Shown: piece after piece, positions 15,378-22,425 of the stretch | Numbering within the stretch: position 1 is the stretch's first letter | Layout: every line of letters begins with the position of its first letter | Source of the DNA: an uncultured Oscillospiraceae bacterium | GTDB lineage: Bacteria; Bacillota; Clostridia; Oscillospirales; Oscillospiraceae | NCBI GenBank assembly: GCA_934635545.1 | Contig: CAKTZN010000005.1 | Location: 1-29,396, forward strand | Direction of reading: 5' to 3' | Length of the DNA: 29,396 nt | Notes under the pieces: generated by a model | The model's input: only the letters and a program-made list of their open reading frames with translations | What the model was told of the DNA's origin: nothing | Database searches by the model: none | Translations under genes and position numbers: made by a program

Positions 15378-16724
15378 TTATCTGGCCCTCTCTCTTTTGA
15401 AATAGACGGTCTCCGCCGCCGCGCCGCACAGGCACACGGCCAGTGCGCCCAGCGCGGTATACAGCAGGATGGCCCGGTCGTCCTCCGGCTCCACCGTGGG
15501 AGCGGAATCCGCCTGATTCTGGGGCGTCTCCGCCTGCTGTCCCCGGTCACTGCCCAACTGCTCCAGCAGGGCGCTCATCTCCGCCGACAGGCGGATCATC
15601 CGGGGCTGTCCGCCTTCGCCGCTCTGTTCCGGCTCCGCCGCGGCAGTACCGGTCTCGCCGGTCCCGGCGGTCTCCTGGCCCGGCTCCTCCTCCGGCGTCT
15701 CCTCCTCTTGGGGCGGCTCCTCCTCCGGCGGTACCTCCACCGAGGCCGCCGCGTTCAGCGTCATGCCCCCCATGTTGCCGGTGATGGAGGCCGTTCCCTC
15801 CTTCAGGATCGTATAGGTGATCTCCACCGTCACCAGGTCGCTGTAGGTGCTGTCGGGCGTCACCGTCCAACTGTCGATCCGCAGCACCCCGCCGTCGGAG
15901 GAGTCAAATTTCAGCAACTGCTGCAGATTCTTCAGGATCGACAGATTGCCCACCGACAACGTCATGGTGGTCTTATGGGAGCCTACGGTGCCCTCCAGGG
16001 GCTTCATCTCCTCCACCACCTCCGGCTGGCCGTCCAGCGTCACGTTGACGGCATAGACGTACTTGGCCGTCTGGTTGGTACGGCTCTCGGTGGGACTGGT
16101 CTGCCCGAACAGCAGGCGGAAGCGGTTGGCGGTGCCCATGGAGCTGAAGTCCGAGTCCACATGCTCGGTACCCACCTCATAGGTGACCCAACTGTCCTCC
16201 AGGGCCAGCATGGGACGCACCTCGACGGCGTACTGCCACGCTTCGCTCTCGTCAAAGCCGATGAAGCTCCCGTCCTCGTCATAGAGGGGGAACAGATGGG
16301 CGGGCAGATCCTCGAAATAGTACCGTCGGGACTGCAGAAGCTCCGCCAGGCTGAAGGAGGTGAAATACCCCGTCTCCTGATCCCGGGTATAGAAATTCAT
16401 GGACTGGACATCGCTGATGTTGATGTTGGCATAGGCCAGCAGATCGTCGATATAGAAGCCCCTGGCGGGGTCCACCACCACCCGGTACTCCCCGTCCTCG
16501 CCGCTGCGCAGGAAGGTATACGCCTGCTCATACAGCGGTAGCGCGTTCTCAAGCACCGACCAGTGATAGGTGTCCACGTCCACATACTCGTCCGTGTCCA
16601 TGCCGAAATAGCCCACCCGGATCCGCAGATCGTCGGTGGCGATGCCGGAGGCGTAGGCAGGCCGCGGCAGCAGCAACAGCGCCGCTATCAGTGCCAGCAG
16701 CAGGTATTTTCCTTTTGTCTTCAT
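15378..16724 (-). CDS. Secreted, membrane-anchored protein of the ABC/ExbB operon
   Basis: 448 aa from the ATG at 16724 (MKTKGKYLLL), which has GAGGAG just upstream; an ATG at 16736 overlapping the previous stop would add four residues. A signal peptide (about 1-25, ending AYASG) is followed by an extracellular region. Its first part (about 28-230: VGYFGMDTDEYVD ... YIDDLLAYANINISDVQ ... RRYYFEDLPAHL ... ANRFRLLFGQ) resembles a stretch of the LRR protein (TIVDLLTDAGIDF ... LKYYFTDA ... IRFCYGV). A second beta-rich part (about 235-318) is followed by a Pro/Glu linker (about 323-360). A C-terminal helix with KRERAR (about 424-448) anchors the protein with the tail inside. I do not recognise a named family. 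Its place between the binding lipoprotein and the channel suggests a ligand-capturing or force-transmitting partner. Confidence 0.8.
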   Translation of the reverse strand: MKTKGKYLLLALIAALLLLPRPAYASGIATDDLRIRVGYFGMDTDEYVDVDTYHWSVLENALPLYEQAYTFLRSGEDGEYRVVVDPARGFYIDDLLAYANINISDVQSMNFYTRDQETGYFTSFSLAELLQSRRYYFEDLPAHLFPLYDEDGSFIGFDESEAWQYAVEVRPMLALEDSWVTYEVGTEHVDSDFSSMGTANRFRLLFGQTSPTESRTNQTAKYVYAVNVTLDGQPEVVEEMKPLEGTVGSHKTTMTLSVGNLSILKNLQQLLKFDSSDGGVLRIDSWTVTPDSTYSDLVTVEITYTILKEGTASITGNMGGMTLNAAASVEVPPEEEPPQEEETPEEEPGQETAGTGETGTAAAEPEQSGEGGQPRMIRLSAEMSALLEQLGSDRGQQAETPQNQADSAPTVEPEDDRAILLYTALGALAVCLCGAAAETVYFKRERAR

Positions 16725-16732
16725 GGGTCTCC

Positions 16733-17821
16733 TCATTTATATGTCGAGCGGCTCAGCATCTCCGCCGCTTCCTCCGCCGACAGGTCATAGTGCCAGAAGA
16801 GCCGGTAAAACTCCTGGGCCGCCTCCGTCATGTCGTAGTCGTACAGGGACGGATACAGCAGATTGCCCAGCCACCACACGCCCAGCACCCGGTTCACCGA
16901 CGGCGGAGAGCTCATCCAGTTATAGGGCAGGTTGGGGATCTCGTAATACGCGCCGTTTTTCACGGCGGTCAGCTCCGACCACTCGTTGGTCCGTACCTCG
17001 TCATAGGGGCCGCCGGTGGTCAGCAGGATCACGTCCGGGTCGCAGACATAGACCTCCTCCAGGCTGACGGTGGTGCCGCCGCCACGGTTGGTAACCTCCT
17101 CCGGCACGATGGCGTTGACCGCGCCCACCAGGTCGATCACGTCCGCCTGGGAGGAGCCCGCCGCGTTGCAGGCAAGGCCGGTGGAGCCGGTGCCGTACAG
17201 CACCGTTTTCCGCTGTCCCTCCGGGATGGCGGCGGCGTTGGCCTGGGCCATGGCCACCGTCTTTTCAATGAAGGCCGCCAGAGGCTCCGCCTCCGTCTCC
17301 CGCCCCAGCAGGCTGCCCAGCGTCCGATAGGCCGCCGCCATGTCGTCCAGGTCGGCCTCGATAAACAGCGTGGGGATGCCGGTCTGCTTCTGGATGCGGT
17401 CCATGTCGTCGGCAATGTGCTCCTTGGCGTCGCCCAGGTCGAGGATGACCTGGGGCTGTGCGGCGATCAGCGCCTCCATGTTCAGGCTGGCCTTGCTGCC
17501 GTAGAACTGGCCGAAGGTGGGCAGATACCACATCTCCTCCGGGAAATAGGGCCGCTGGGCAGTGCTGGGTGAGCTGCTCAGGCCCACCAGCAGGTCATAG
17601 GCGATGGGCATCAGCAGCATCTGGGCCGTGGCGCCGCTGGGCGCCACGCGGGTGATCTCCGCCGGCACCTCTACTTTACGGCCGCTGGAATCGGTCACGG
17701 TCTTTGTCTCCACGCCGGAGAGCGGATCATAGCCCGTCTGGCTCTTGCCGCAGGCGCACAGCAGCGGCAGCAGCAGCGCCATCGCCAGCAGCAGCGCGGC
17801 GATTCTGGTTCGTGTTGTCAT
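16733..17821 (-). CDS. FecB/BtuF-type substrate-binding lipoprotein
   Basis: 362 aa. The signal peptide ends in a lipobox LCAC with the lipidated cysteine at residue 24, so the protein sits on the outer face of the membrane. The mature part has the two-lobe periplasmic-binding-protein-like fold of COG0614: VTDSSGRKVEVPAEITRVA (about 43-60), a central helix and PDVILLTTGG. The C-terminal PPSVNRVLGVWWLGNLLYP is typical of metal-complex binding proteins of anaerobes, including MolA-like proteins. It supplies the FecD/FecE importer downstream. The ATG overlaps the IclR stop codon (ATGA), so the two are translationally coupled. Substrate candidates are ferric chelates, haem, corrinoids, molybdate or tungstate; the sequence does not decide. 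Confidence 0.9.
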   Translation of the reverse strand: MTTRTRIAALLLAMALLLPLLCACGKSQTGYDPLSGVETKTVTDSSGRKVEVPAEITRVAPSGATAQMLLMPIAYDLLVGLSSSPSTAQRPYFPEEMWYLPTFGQFYGSKASLNMEALIAAQPQVILDLGDAKEHIADDMDRIQKQTGIPTLFIEADLDDMAAAYRTLGSLLGRETEAEPLAAFIEKTVAMAQANAAAIPEGQRKTVLYGTGSTGLACNAAGSSQADVIDLVGAVNAIVPEEVTNRGGGTTVSLEEVYVCDPDVILLTTGGPYDEVRTNEWSELTAVKNGAYYEIPNLPYNWMSSPPSVNRVLGVWWLGNLLYPSLYDYDMTEAAQEFYRLFWHYDLSAEEAAEMLSRSTYK

Positions 17822-18630
17822 TGCTTCTGTCCCTTTCTCGTCAGCGGCGTCCGATACCCCCGGTAGCCGATGGCCTCGGATAGCTGCCGCGCCGTGGCGC
17901 TGACACAGGCCACCGCGTCCTCAAATTCCTGTGAGCGTACCTTGCGGAACAGCCCCACCACGCTGAGGGCATAGCCCATGGCGCCATTCCGGTCATAGAC
18001 CGGCGCGGAGGCCGACCGCAGGCCGATCTTGTATTCGCCGTTTTCCACCGCGTAGCCGTCGGCGCGGATCTGGCCCAGCTCCCGCAGGATCTCCTCCTGG
18101 GCCACGATGGTGTGGGGCGTGAAGGACTCCAGCGTGCCCGCTCCGCTTAAAAACGCCTTGGCCGAGGCGTCCGACATGGCCGCCAGCAGCAGCTTCCCCT
18201 GTGAGGTGGCGTGCAGCGGCAGGTGGCTGCCGATCTCGGTGGTGACGTAGATGCCGCCGCCCATGGCGGTGTACTGGTCGATGACCACCACGCTGCTGCC
18301 CTCGATGCGGCTCAGCAGCGCCGTGGCATCCGTGTGGACGGCCAGCTTTTCCAGATAGGGCCGGGCCACGTTGTTCAGCTCCCACGAGGCCGACACGCCG
18401 CACCCCCATTCAAACAGCCGCGTGCCCAGATAGTAGCGGCCGTCGCTCTCCTGCCGGATGCAGTCATAGCCGCGCAGGGTGTTCAGCAGGGCGTATACCG
18501 TGCTCTTGGGATAGCCGGAGATCTGGCTCAGGCTCATGAGGGTCATGGGCGTGCGGGCCTGGTTGATGATGTCGATCAGCCGCAGCGCCTTTCCCAGGGA
18601 CTTTACACCGTCCCGCTTTTCCTGCTCCAT
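17818..18630 (-). CDS. IclR-family transcriptional regulator (ABC/ExbB operon)
   Basis: 270 aa from the ATG at 18630, which has AGGAGG 7 nt upstream; this start overlaps the end of the metallophosphatase gene by 28 nt. An N-terminal winged helix-turn-helix (about residues 12-75; MSLSQISGYPKSTVYALLNTL) is followed by the IclR effector domain (about 85-255; GTLESFTPHTIV, GYAVENGEYKIGLRSASAPVYD). It is strikingly similar to the other IclR protein in this window (25465-26244), including the shared YA-ENGEYKIGLRS stretch, so the two are paralogues. It probably controls its own operon and may bind the 17-bp palindromes at 19412, 8844 and 4395 (inference). The effector is unknown. Confidence 0.92.
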   Translation of the reverse strand: MEQEKRDGVKSLGKALRLIDIINQARTPMTLMSLSQISGYPKSTVYALLNTLRGYDCIRQESDGRYYLGTRLFEWGCGVSASWELNNVARPYLEKLAVHTDATALLSRIEGSSVVVIDQYTAMGGGIYVTTEIGSHLPLHATSQGKLLLAAMSDASAKAFLSGAGTLESFTPHTIVAQEEILRELGQIRADGYAVENGEYKIGLRSASAPVYDRNGAMGYALSVVGLFRKVRSQEFEDAVACVSATARQLSEAIGYRGYRTPLTRKGQKQ

Positions 18631-19271
18631 GGGGCATCCTCCTCTTTCTCGTTCTCCGGCCGCTCCGGGATGGGACGGAAATCCGGCGTGGCCGGAAGCC
18701 ATCCCCTGTCACCCCGGGGGGTCCGGGGCGGCGGCGGGATCAGCTCGTCATACGCGCCGCTGTAAAAGGCGCGGTTGTTCTCGATCAGCTCCGCCAGCGT
18801 CACGGGGCGATAGAAGTTCACGTCTACCCCGGCGTTCAGCACCCGGGGCAGCTCCTTCAGCAGTTGGTACTCCTGACCCCGTCCCTGGTGGATGTGGCCG
18901 TGGATCATATAGCCCCGCTTGCGGTAGATGATGGGATAGTGGCACAGCAGAATATGGGTCTCGCCATCGTCGATCTCGTTGAAGTCGGTGACGGTCTCGA
19001 AATAGCGGTAAAGGGACGCCGCGTCCTCATACCCGGTGTCGTGATTGCCCCGGATCAGGTGCTTGTGACCCTTCAGGCGGGCAAGCAGTCCGTGGGGCAC
19101 CCGCCCCTCGTTATAGCCGATGTCGCCCACCAGGTACACGGTGTCCTCCGGCGACACCCGCTCGTTCCAGTTGCGGATCAGCGTCTCGTCCATCTCCTCC
19201 ACTGTGGCAAAGGGCCGGGAGGACAGCAACGGTTCATAGAGAAAATGAAGATCGGCGGTATAAAAAATCAC
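18603..19271 (-). CDS. Calcineurin-like metallophosphoesterase
   Basis: 222 aa, first gene of the operon. The GTG start at 19271 has GGAGG 7 nt upstream. Metal-binding motifs appear in order: ADLHF (residues 6-10, D-x-H), VGDIGYN (about 48-54), IRGNHDTG (about 73-80), LCHYP (about 108-112) and HGHIHQG (about 122-128). All blocks of the calcineurin-like phosphoesterase fold are therefore present. Such proteins hydrolyse phosphomonoesters, phosphodiesters or nucleotides with two metal ions. The C-terminal 45 residues are Pro/Arg/Glu-rich and probably disordered. Its lead position in a transport operon is unusual, and its substrate is unknown. Confidence 0.9.
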   Translation of the reverse strand: MIFYTADLHFLYEPLLSSRPFATVEEMDETLIRNWNERVSPEDTVYLVGDIGYNEGRVPHGLLARLKGHKHLIRGNHDTGYEDAASLYRYFETVTDFNEIDDGETHILLCHYPIIYRKRGYMIHGHIHQGRGQEYQLLKELPRVLNAGVDVNFYRPVTLAELIENNRAFYSGAYDELIPPPPRTPRGDRGWLPATPDFRPIPERPENEKEEDAPWSRKSGTV

Positions 19272-19318
19272 GGTCAGTCCTCCTCGGTCACGTTATATTC
19301 GCAATAGAATAACGCAGT

Positions 19319-19346
19319 AAAAAAGGAAAAGCGTCTGCACGCTTTT
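19319..19346 (-). terminator. Terminator-like hairpin in the leader of the ABC/ExbB operon
   Basis: On the minus strand AAAAGCGT-GCAG-ACGCTTTT, then CC and T6. It lies between the operon promoter (19375-19403) and the first start codon (19271). A complete terminator here would reduce read-through, so it may be an attenuator. I see no clear competing antiterminator. Confidence 0.5.
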
Positions 19347-19374
19347 GCCAATCGCTGGTACTATGCTGATATAT

Positions 19375-19403
19375 AGTGTAATAGAATCCGGTTTCTCCGT
19401 CAA
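19375..19403 (-). promoter_or_regulatory. Promoter of the metallophosphatase-IclR-ABC-ExbB operon
   Basis: On the minus strand -35 TTGACG (19398-19403), a 17-bp spacer and -10 TACACT (19375-19380). The predicted leader is about 100 nt. The palindrome at 19412-19428 ends 8 bp upstream of the -35, a position suited to an activator contacting RNA polymerase. Confidence 0.65.
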
Positions 19404-19411
19404 TCCTGTGC

Positions 19412-19428
19412 GTTCAGCAATGCGGAAT
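19412..19428. promoter_or_regulatory. Palindromic operator, copy C (ABC/ExbB operon)
   Basis: GTTCAGCAATGCGGAAT, related to copies A and B (one change inside TTCCGCAATGCGGAA). It is the least symmetric copy but the closest to a -35. Shared upstream placement at three promoters supports a common regulator. Confidence 0.5.
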
Positions 19429-19453
19429 GTTTTCTTGCCATCTTGAATAATTT

Positions 19454-19535
19454 GAGGTCGGCAGTCAGAATCCGCCCAGCAGCGCCAAAACGAAAACCAC
19501 CCAACAGGGTGGTTTTTCTGTTTTGGCAAGCTGCG
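19454..19535 (+). repeat. Dispersed repeat copy 2: degenerate tRNA 3' end plus terminator
   Basis: This is the counterpart of 2538-2620. It contains GAGGTCGG, a T-arm with one mismatched pair (GGCAG/CCGCC), the acceptor strand with GCCA in place of TCCA, the CCACCC-AACA-GGGTGG terminator, and GTTTTGGCAAGCTGCG. It is in the same orientation as copy 1. The mismatches show it is no longer a functional tRNA sequence. Confidence 0.75.
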
Positions 19536-19546
19536 TCAAAATCAAA

Positions 19547-19568
19547 CCCTCCGGTGGATGCCGGAGGG
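19547..19568 (-). terminator. Terminator of the modABC genes
   Basis: Perfect stem CCCTCCGG/CCGGAGGG with a 6-nt loop, followed on the minus strand by TTTGATTTTG. It lies about 110 bp after the modC stop codon. Confidence 0.6.
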
Positions 19569-19613
19569 CTTCCTTGTTGATCATGTCAGGGCTGCTGTCC
19601 GTTTCCGGGTTTA

Positions 19614-19680
19614 TTATGTACCTTTTGCGTACCCTTTTTGTACCTTTTATGGGGCCGTTATACACCTTTTGCGCACCCTT
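19614..19680. repeat. Two 23-bp direct repeats at the end of modC
   Basis: 19614-19636 and 19658-19680 share 20 of 23 bases (core ACCTTTTGCG, then ACCCTT) and start 44 bp apart, about four helical turns. A partial GTACCTTTTA lies between them. The second copy touches the modC stop codon. Function unknown. With the terminator and the tRNA-like repeat, these are all I see between 19272 and 19678 besides the operon promoter and hairpin. Confidence 0.55.
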
Positions 19681-20704
19681 ATTGCGCCCAATACAGGCAC
19701 TTATCCGCAAGCAGCGCAAAGGAGATCACGTCTCCCTCGGCCGCATGGACATTCTCCGGCAACACCACGCGCAGCGGCGCCGCGTCCGTCATATGCACCG
19801 GATACAGCACCACGACCGTCGCGTTCAGGTCGTGGATGACACGATAGACCCGTGCGGTATACGCACTCTCCGCCAGTGATATGGCGTTGTCCGGGATGGC
19901 CATGGTAACCTGCTCACCGCTTGCCTGCAGCGGCAGGACAATGTCCCAGCCGTCCAGCCTCATGCCGCCCTCGCAGCGGTGGGCGGACAGAAAATTGCGG
20001 CAGCCGGTCAGCCGCGCCGCGCTCTGGGTGGCGGGGTGGCGGATCAGCGTCTCCATATCCGTCACCGGCGCGGATACGCCGTTCTCTATGACGCAGACAG
20101 TTCTGCAGTTGCGACAGCACTCGCCCAGATCGTGGCTGACCCACAGGATCGGGCCGCCGAAATCGGACAGCAGGTCGGACAGCTCCAGCTCCAGATTCCA
20201 CTTGAGAAAGCTGTCCAGCGCGGAAAACGGCTCGTCCAACAAGATGGCCCGGGGCTCCGACGCCAGAATGCGGGCCAGTGCCACACGCTGCTGCTGGCCG
20301 CCGGAGAGCTGGGCAGAGTATTTCTTCTCCAGACCCTCCAGCCGGAAGCGGCGGAGCTGCTCGGCGGCCCGCTGCTGCTTTTCGGTGCGGCTGCCGGTGC
20401 GGATGCCGCACTGGATGTTCTGGGCCACGGTCATATTGGGAAACAGGGCGTACTGCTGGAAGAGGTAGCCCACCCGCCGCTGCTGGGGCGTCAGGTCGAT
20501 GCGCCTGTCGCTGTCGAACAGCGTCTCGCCGTCCAGCACGATGCGGCCCCTGTCGGGGGTCATGATACCGGCGATGCATTTCAAGGTCACGCTCTTGCCG
20601 CAGCCGGAAGCGCCCAGCAGGGCCATGGTGCCCTTGTCCGTCTCGAACTTCGCGCGCAGGGTGAAGCTGCCCAGCTTCTTTTCAATGTCCACGATGAGGC
20701 TCAT
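19679..20704 (-). CDS. modC: Molybdate ABC transporter ATPase ModC
   Basis: 341 aa. The start at 20704 (MSLIVDIEKKLGSF) has AAGGAGG 8 nt upstream and overlaps the modB stop codon (ATGA). Motifs: Walker A GASGCGKS (about residues 32-39), Q-loop YLFQQYALFP, signature LSGGQQQRVALAR, Walker B ILLDEPFSALD and WVSHDLGE. The C-terminal 110 residues look like a TOBE-type oxyanion-sensing domain, as in ModC. Length and gene order (modA-modB-modC) match molybdate importers; tungstate or sulfate alternatives are less likely beside Moco biosynthesis genes. Confidence 0.92.
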   Translation of the reverse strand: MSLIVDIEKKLGSFTLRAKFETDKGTMALLGASGCGKSVTLKCIAGIMTPDRGRIVLDGETLFDSDRRIDLTPQQRRVGYLFQQYALFPNMTVAQNIQCGIRTGSRTEKQQRAAEQLRRFRLEGLEKKYSAQLSGGQQQRVALARILASEPRAILLDEPFSALDSFLKWNLELELSDLLSDFGGPILWVSHDLGECCRNCRTVCVIENGVSAPVTDMETLIRHPATQSAARLTGCRNFLSAHRCEGGMRLDGWDIVLPLQASGEQVTMAIPDNAISLAESAYTARVYRVIHDLNATVVVLYPVHMTDAAPLRVVLPENVHAAEGDVISFALLADKCLYWAQ

Positions 20705-21393
20705 GCGGTCTGCCTCCTTCCTCGTCCGGAAGCGGCCAGCAGGTTTTTCTTCTCCAGCATGTTCACTATCAGCAAAATCACGGCGGAGATGCCCACGTTC
20801 ACCAGCACCCATTTCAGAGCCAGCGCGTCGTTGTTGATCTGCCATAGCTGATAGACGGTGGTGGACACGGTGGCGGTCTTGCCGGGGGTATAGCCGGCGA
20901 TCATGGAGGTGGCGCCGTACTCGCCCAATGCGCGGGCAAAGGCCAGCACTGCGCCGGCCAGCACGCCCTGACGGCAGTAGGGCATGCGGATATGCCAGAA
21001 GATGTAGGTATTGGACAGGCCCAGGGTCTGTCCGGCGTAGGCCAGCGTCTCGTCAAAAGCCTCGAACGCACCGCGAACCGTGCGGTACATCAGGGGAAAG
21101 ACCACCACCACCGTGGCGAAGATGGCCGACCACCAGGTCATCACCAGCCGGATGCCGAAGGTCTCCAGCACCCATGCGCCGATGAGCCGTTTGGGGCCCA
21201 GCACACGCAGCAGAAGATACCCCACCACCGTAGGCGGCAGGACAAGGGGCAGCGTCAAAATCACGTCCAGAATACCTTTGACCAAACGCGGGAGCTTGGC
21301 GATATAGTACGCCGCGGCAATGCCCGCAAAGAACACCACCACCGCGGAAATGGCGGCGATGCGCAGCGAATTTAAGAGGGGATACCAATCCAT
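20701..21393 (-). CDS. modB: Molybdate ABC transporter permease ModB
   Basis: 230 aa with five to six membrane helices, the normal size of ModB. The EAA-type coupling loop is seen in ARALGEYGATSMIAGYTPGKT (about residues 150-170), and LPLVLPPTVVGYLLL is characteristic of ModB. It forms the homodimeric channel used by ModA and ModC. AGGAGG lies 7 nt before the ATG. A hairpin separates it from modA. Confidence 0.93.
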   Translation of the reverse strand: MDWYPLLNSLRIAAISAVVVFFAGIAAAYYIAKLPRLVKGILDVILTLPLVLPPTVVGYLLLRVLGPKRLIGAWVLETFGIRLVMTWWSAIFATVVVVFPLMYRTVRGAFEAFDETLAYAGQTLGLSNTYIFWHIRMPYCRQGVLAGAVLAFARALGEYGATSMIAGYTPGKTATVSTTVYQLWQINNDALALKWVLVNVGISAVILLIVNMLEKKNLLAASGRGRRQTA

Positions 21394-21418
21394 GGGAGAC
21401 CTCCTGAAAACGGGATGT

Positions 21419-21445
21419 GGGCAGGGCGCGTTTCGCGCCCTGCCC
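21419..21445 (-). promoter_or_regulatory. Intercistronic hairpin between modA and modB
   Basis: Perfect 12-bp stem GGGCAGGGCGCG/CGCGCCCTGCCC with a TTT loop, 22 bp after the modA stop. No T-run follows, so partial termination or protection of the modA message from 3' decay is more likely than full termination. This would favour more binding protein than permease. Confidence 0.6.
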
Positions 21446-21467
21446 GATATGGGAAATCAGTATGCGA

Positions 21468-22328
21468 TCACTTGCTCAGGGGGGTGAACAGCACCTTCTC
21501 GAACTCAGCGGAAGCCTCGGCGGTCTGGAGGTAAGCCAGGAACGCGGCGGCAGCCTCCTGCTGGGCGGAGGTGTTCAGCACGGCGGCGGGATAGATGACC
21601 TGACCGCACATGTCGGCGGTGGCCTCGGCGGCCACAGTCAGACCGGCGGAGTAAGCGTCGGAGGCATAGATGATGCCGCAGTCCACGGCACCCTCGGCCA
21701 CGGCGGTGGTGACTTCCTTCACGTTGGAGCCATAGGTCAGCTTTGCGGCGATGGCGGCCTCGTCGATTTCGTAATAGGTGAAGATCTTCTGGGTGTACTG
21801 GCCCACGGGCACGTCCTCATTGCCGATGGCCAGGGTCACGTCGCCATTCTTCAGCAGCTCGGCCAGCTTATCGAAGCTGTCGATGCCCTTGTCGCTGCCC
21901 TCGGCCACAGCCAGGACCACCTTGTTCTCCAGCAGGTCGATGCGGCTGCCTTCCACCAGCATGTCCAGGCCGTCGGGGTTCTTCTCGGCATCGTCCTTCA
22001 GGGCGCCGTCCAACTGGTTCATCTGCTTGGGAGCGGCGGAGATGAACAGGTCACAGGGCGCACCCTCCTTGATCTGCTTGTACAGTGTGCCGGAGGACTC
22101 AAAGTTAAAGACGATCTTTACATTCTGGTTTTCTGCCATGTACTTTTCACCGATGGCAGTCAGGGACTCGGTCAGGGAGGCGGCGGCAAACACCGTCAGC
22201 TCCACGGTCTCGGCGGGGCTCTGATCGCCGTTGGCGGCGTCATTGTTGGCGTCGGCGTTGTTGTTGCCGCAGGCCACCAGGCTCAGCGCCATGACCAGCG
22301 CCAGCAGCAGGGAAATAAACTTTTTCAT
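21468..22328 (-). CDS. modA: Molybdate-binding lipoprotein ModA
   Basis: 286 aa from the ATG at 22328 (MKKFISLLLALVMALSLVACG); AAGGA lies 8 nt upstream. The lipobox LVAC places the lipid on Cys20. The mature protein has the ModA pattern VELTVFAAASLTESLTAIGEKY (about residues 40-62), FNFESSGTLYKQI, PCDLFISAAPKQM and LAIGNEDVPVGQYTQKIF. Serines in AASLTES and SSGTL are positioned to bind the oxyanion. It delivers molybdate or tungstate to ModBC. It starts a separate unit from the moeA-like gene, with a hairpin between the two. Confidence 0.95.
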   Translation of the reverse strand: MKKFISLLLALVMALSLVACGNNNADANNDAANGDQSPAETVELTVFAAASLTESLTAIGEKYMAENQNVKIVFNFESSGTLYKQIKEGAPCDLFISAAPKQMNQLDGALKDDAEKNPDGLDMLVEGSRIDLLENKVVLAVAEGSDKGIDSFDKLAELLKNGDVTLAIGNEDVPVGQYTQKIFTYYEIDEAAIAAKLTYGSNVKEVTTAVAEGAVDCGIIYASDAYSAGLTVAAEATADMCGQVIYPAAVLNTSAQQEAAAAFLAYLQTAEASAEFEKVLFTPLSK

Positions 22329-22397
22329 CTTGGTTTTCCTTCCTTGGTTGACTTTATCGTATCGCAATACTCTTGTGAGGATAACGATTTTCAAAAG

Positions 22398-22418
22398 CAT
22401 GCGCCCATTGGGCGCATG
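22398..22418 (-). terminator. Hairpin after the Moco operon
   Basis: Perfect 9-bp stem CATGCGCCC/GGGCGCATG with a 3-nt loop, 8 bp after the stop of the moeA-like gene and followed on the minus strand by CTTTTGAAAATC. A modest terminator that probably leaves some read-through into modA. Confidence 0.5.
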
Positions 22419-22425
22419 GCGTATC

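Noticed and set aside
14739..16541. A 600-codon plus-strand frame opposite the channel and anchored-protein genes
   Set aside because: Antisense shadow; no ribosome-binding site and no recognisable domain, whereas the minus-strand genes overlap by ATGA and have motifs.
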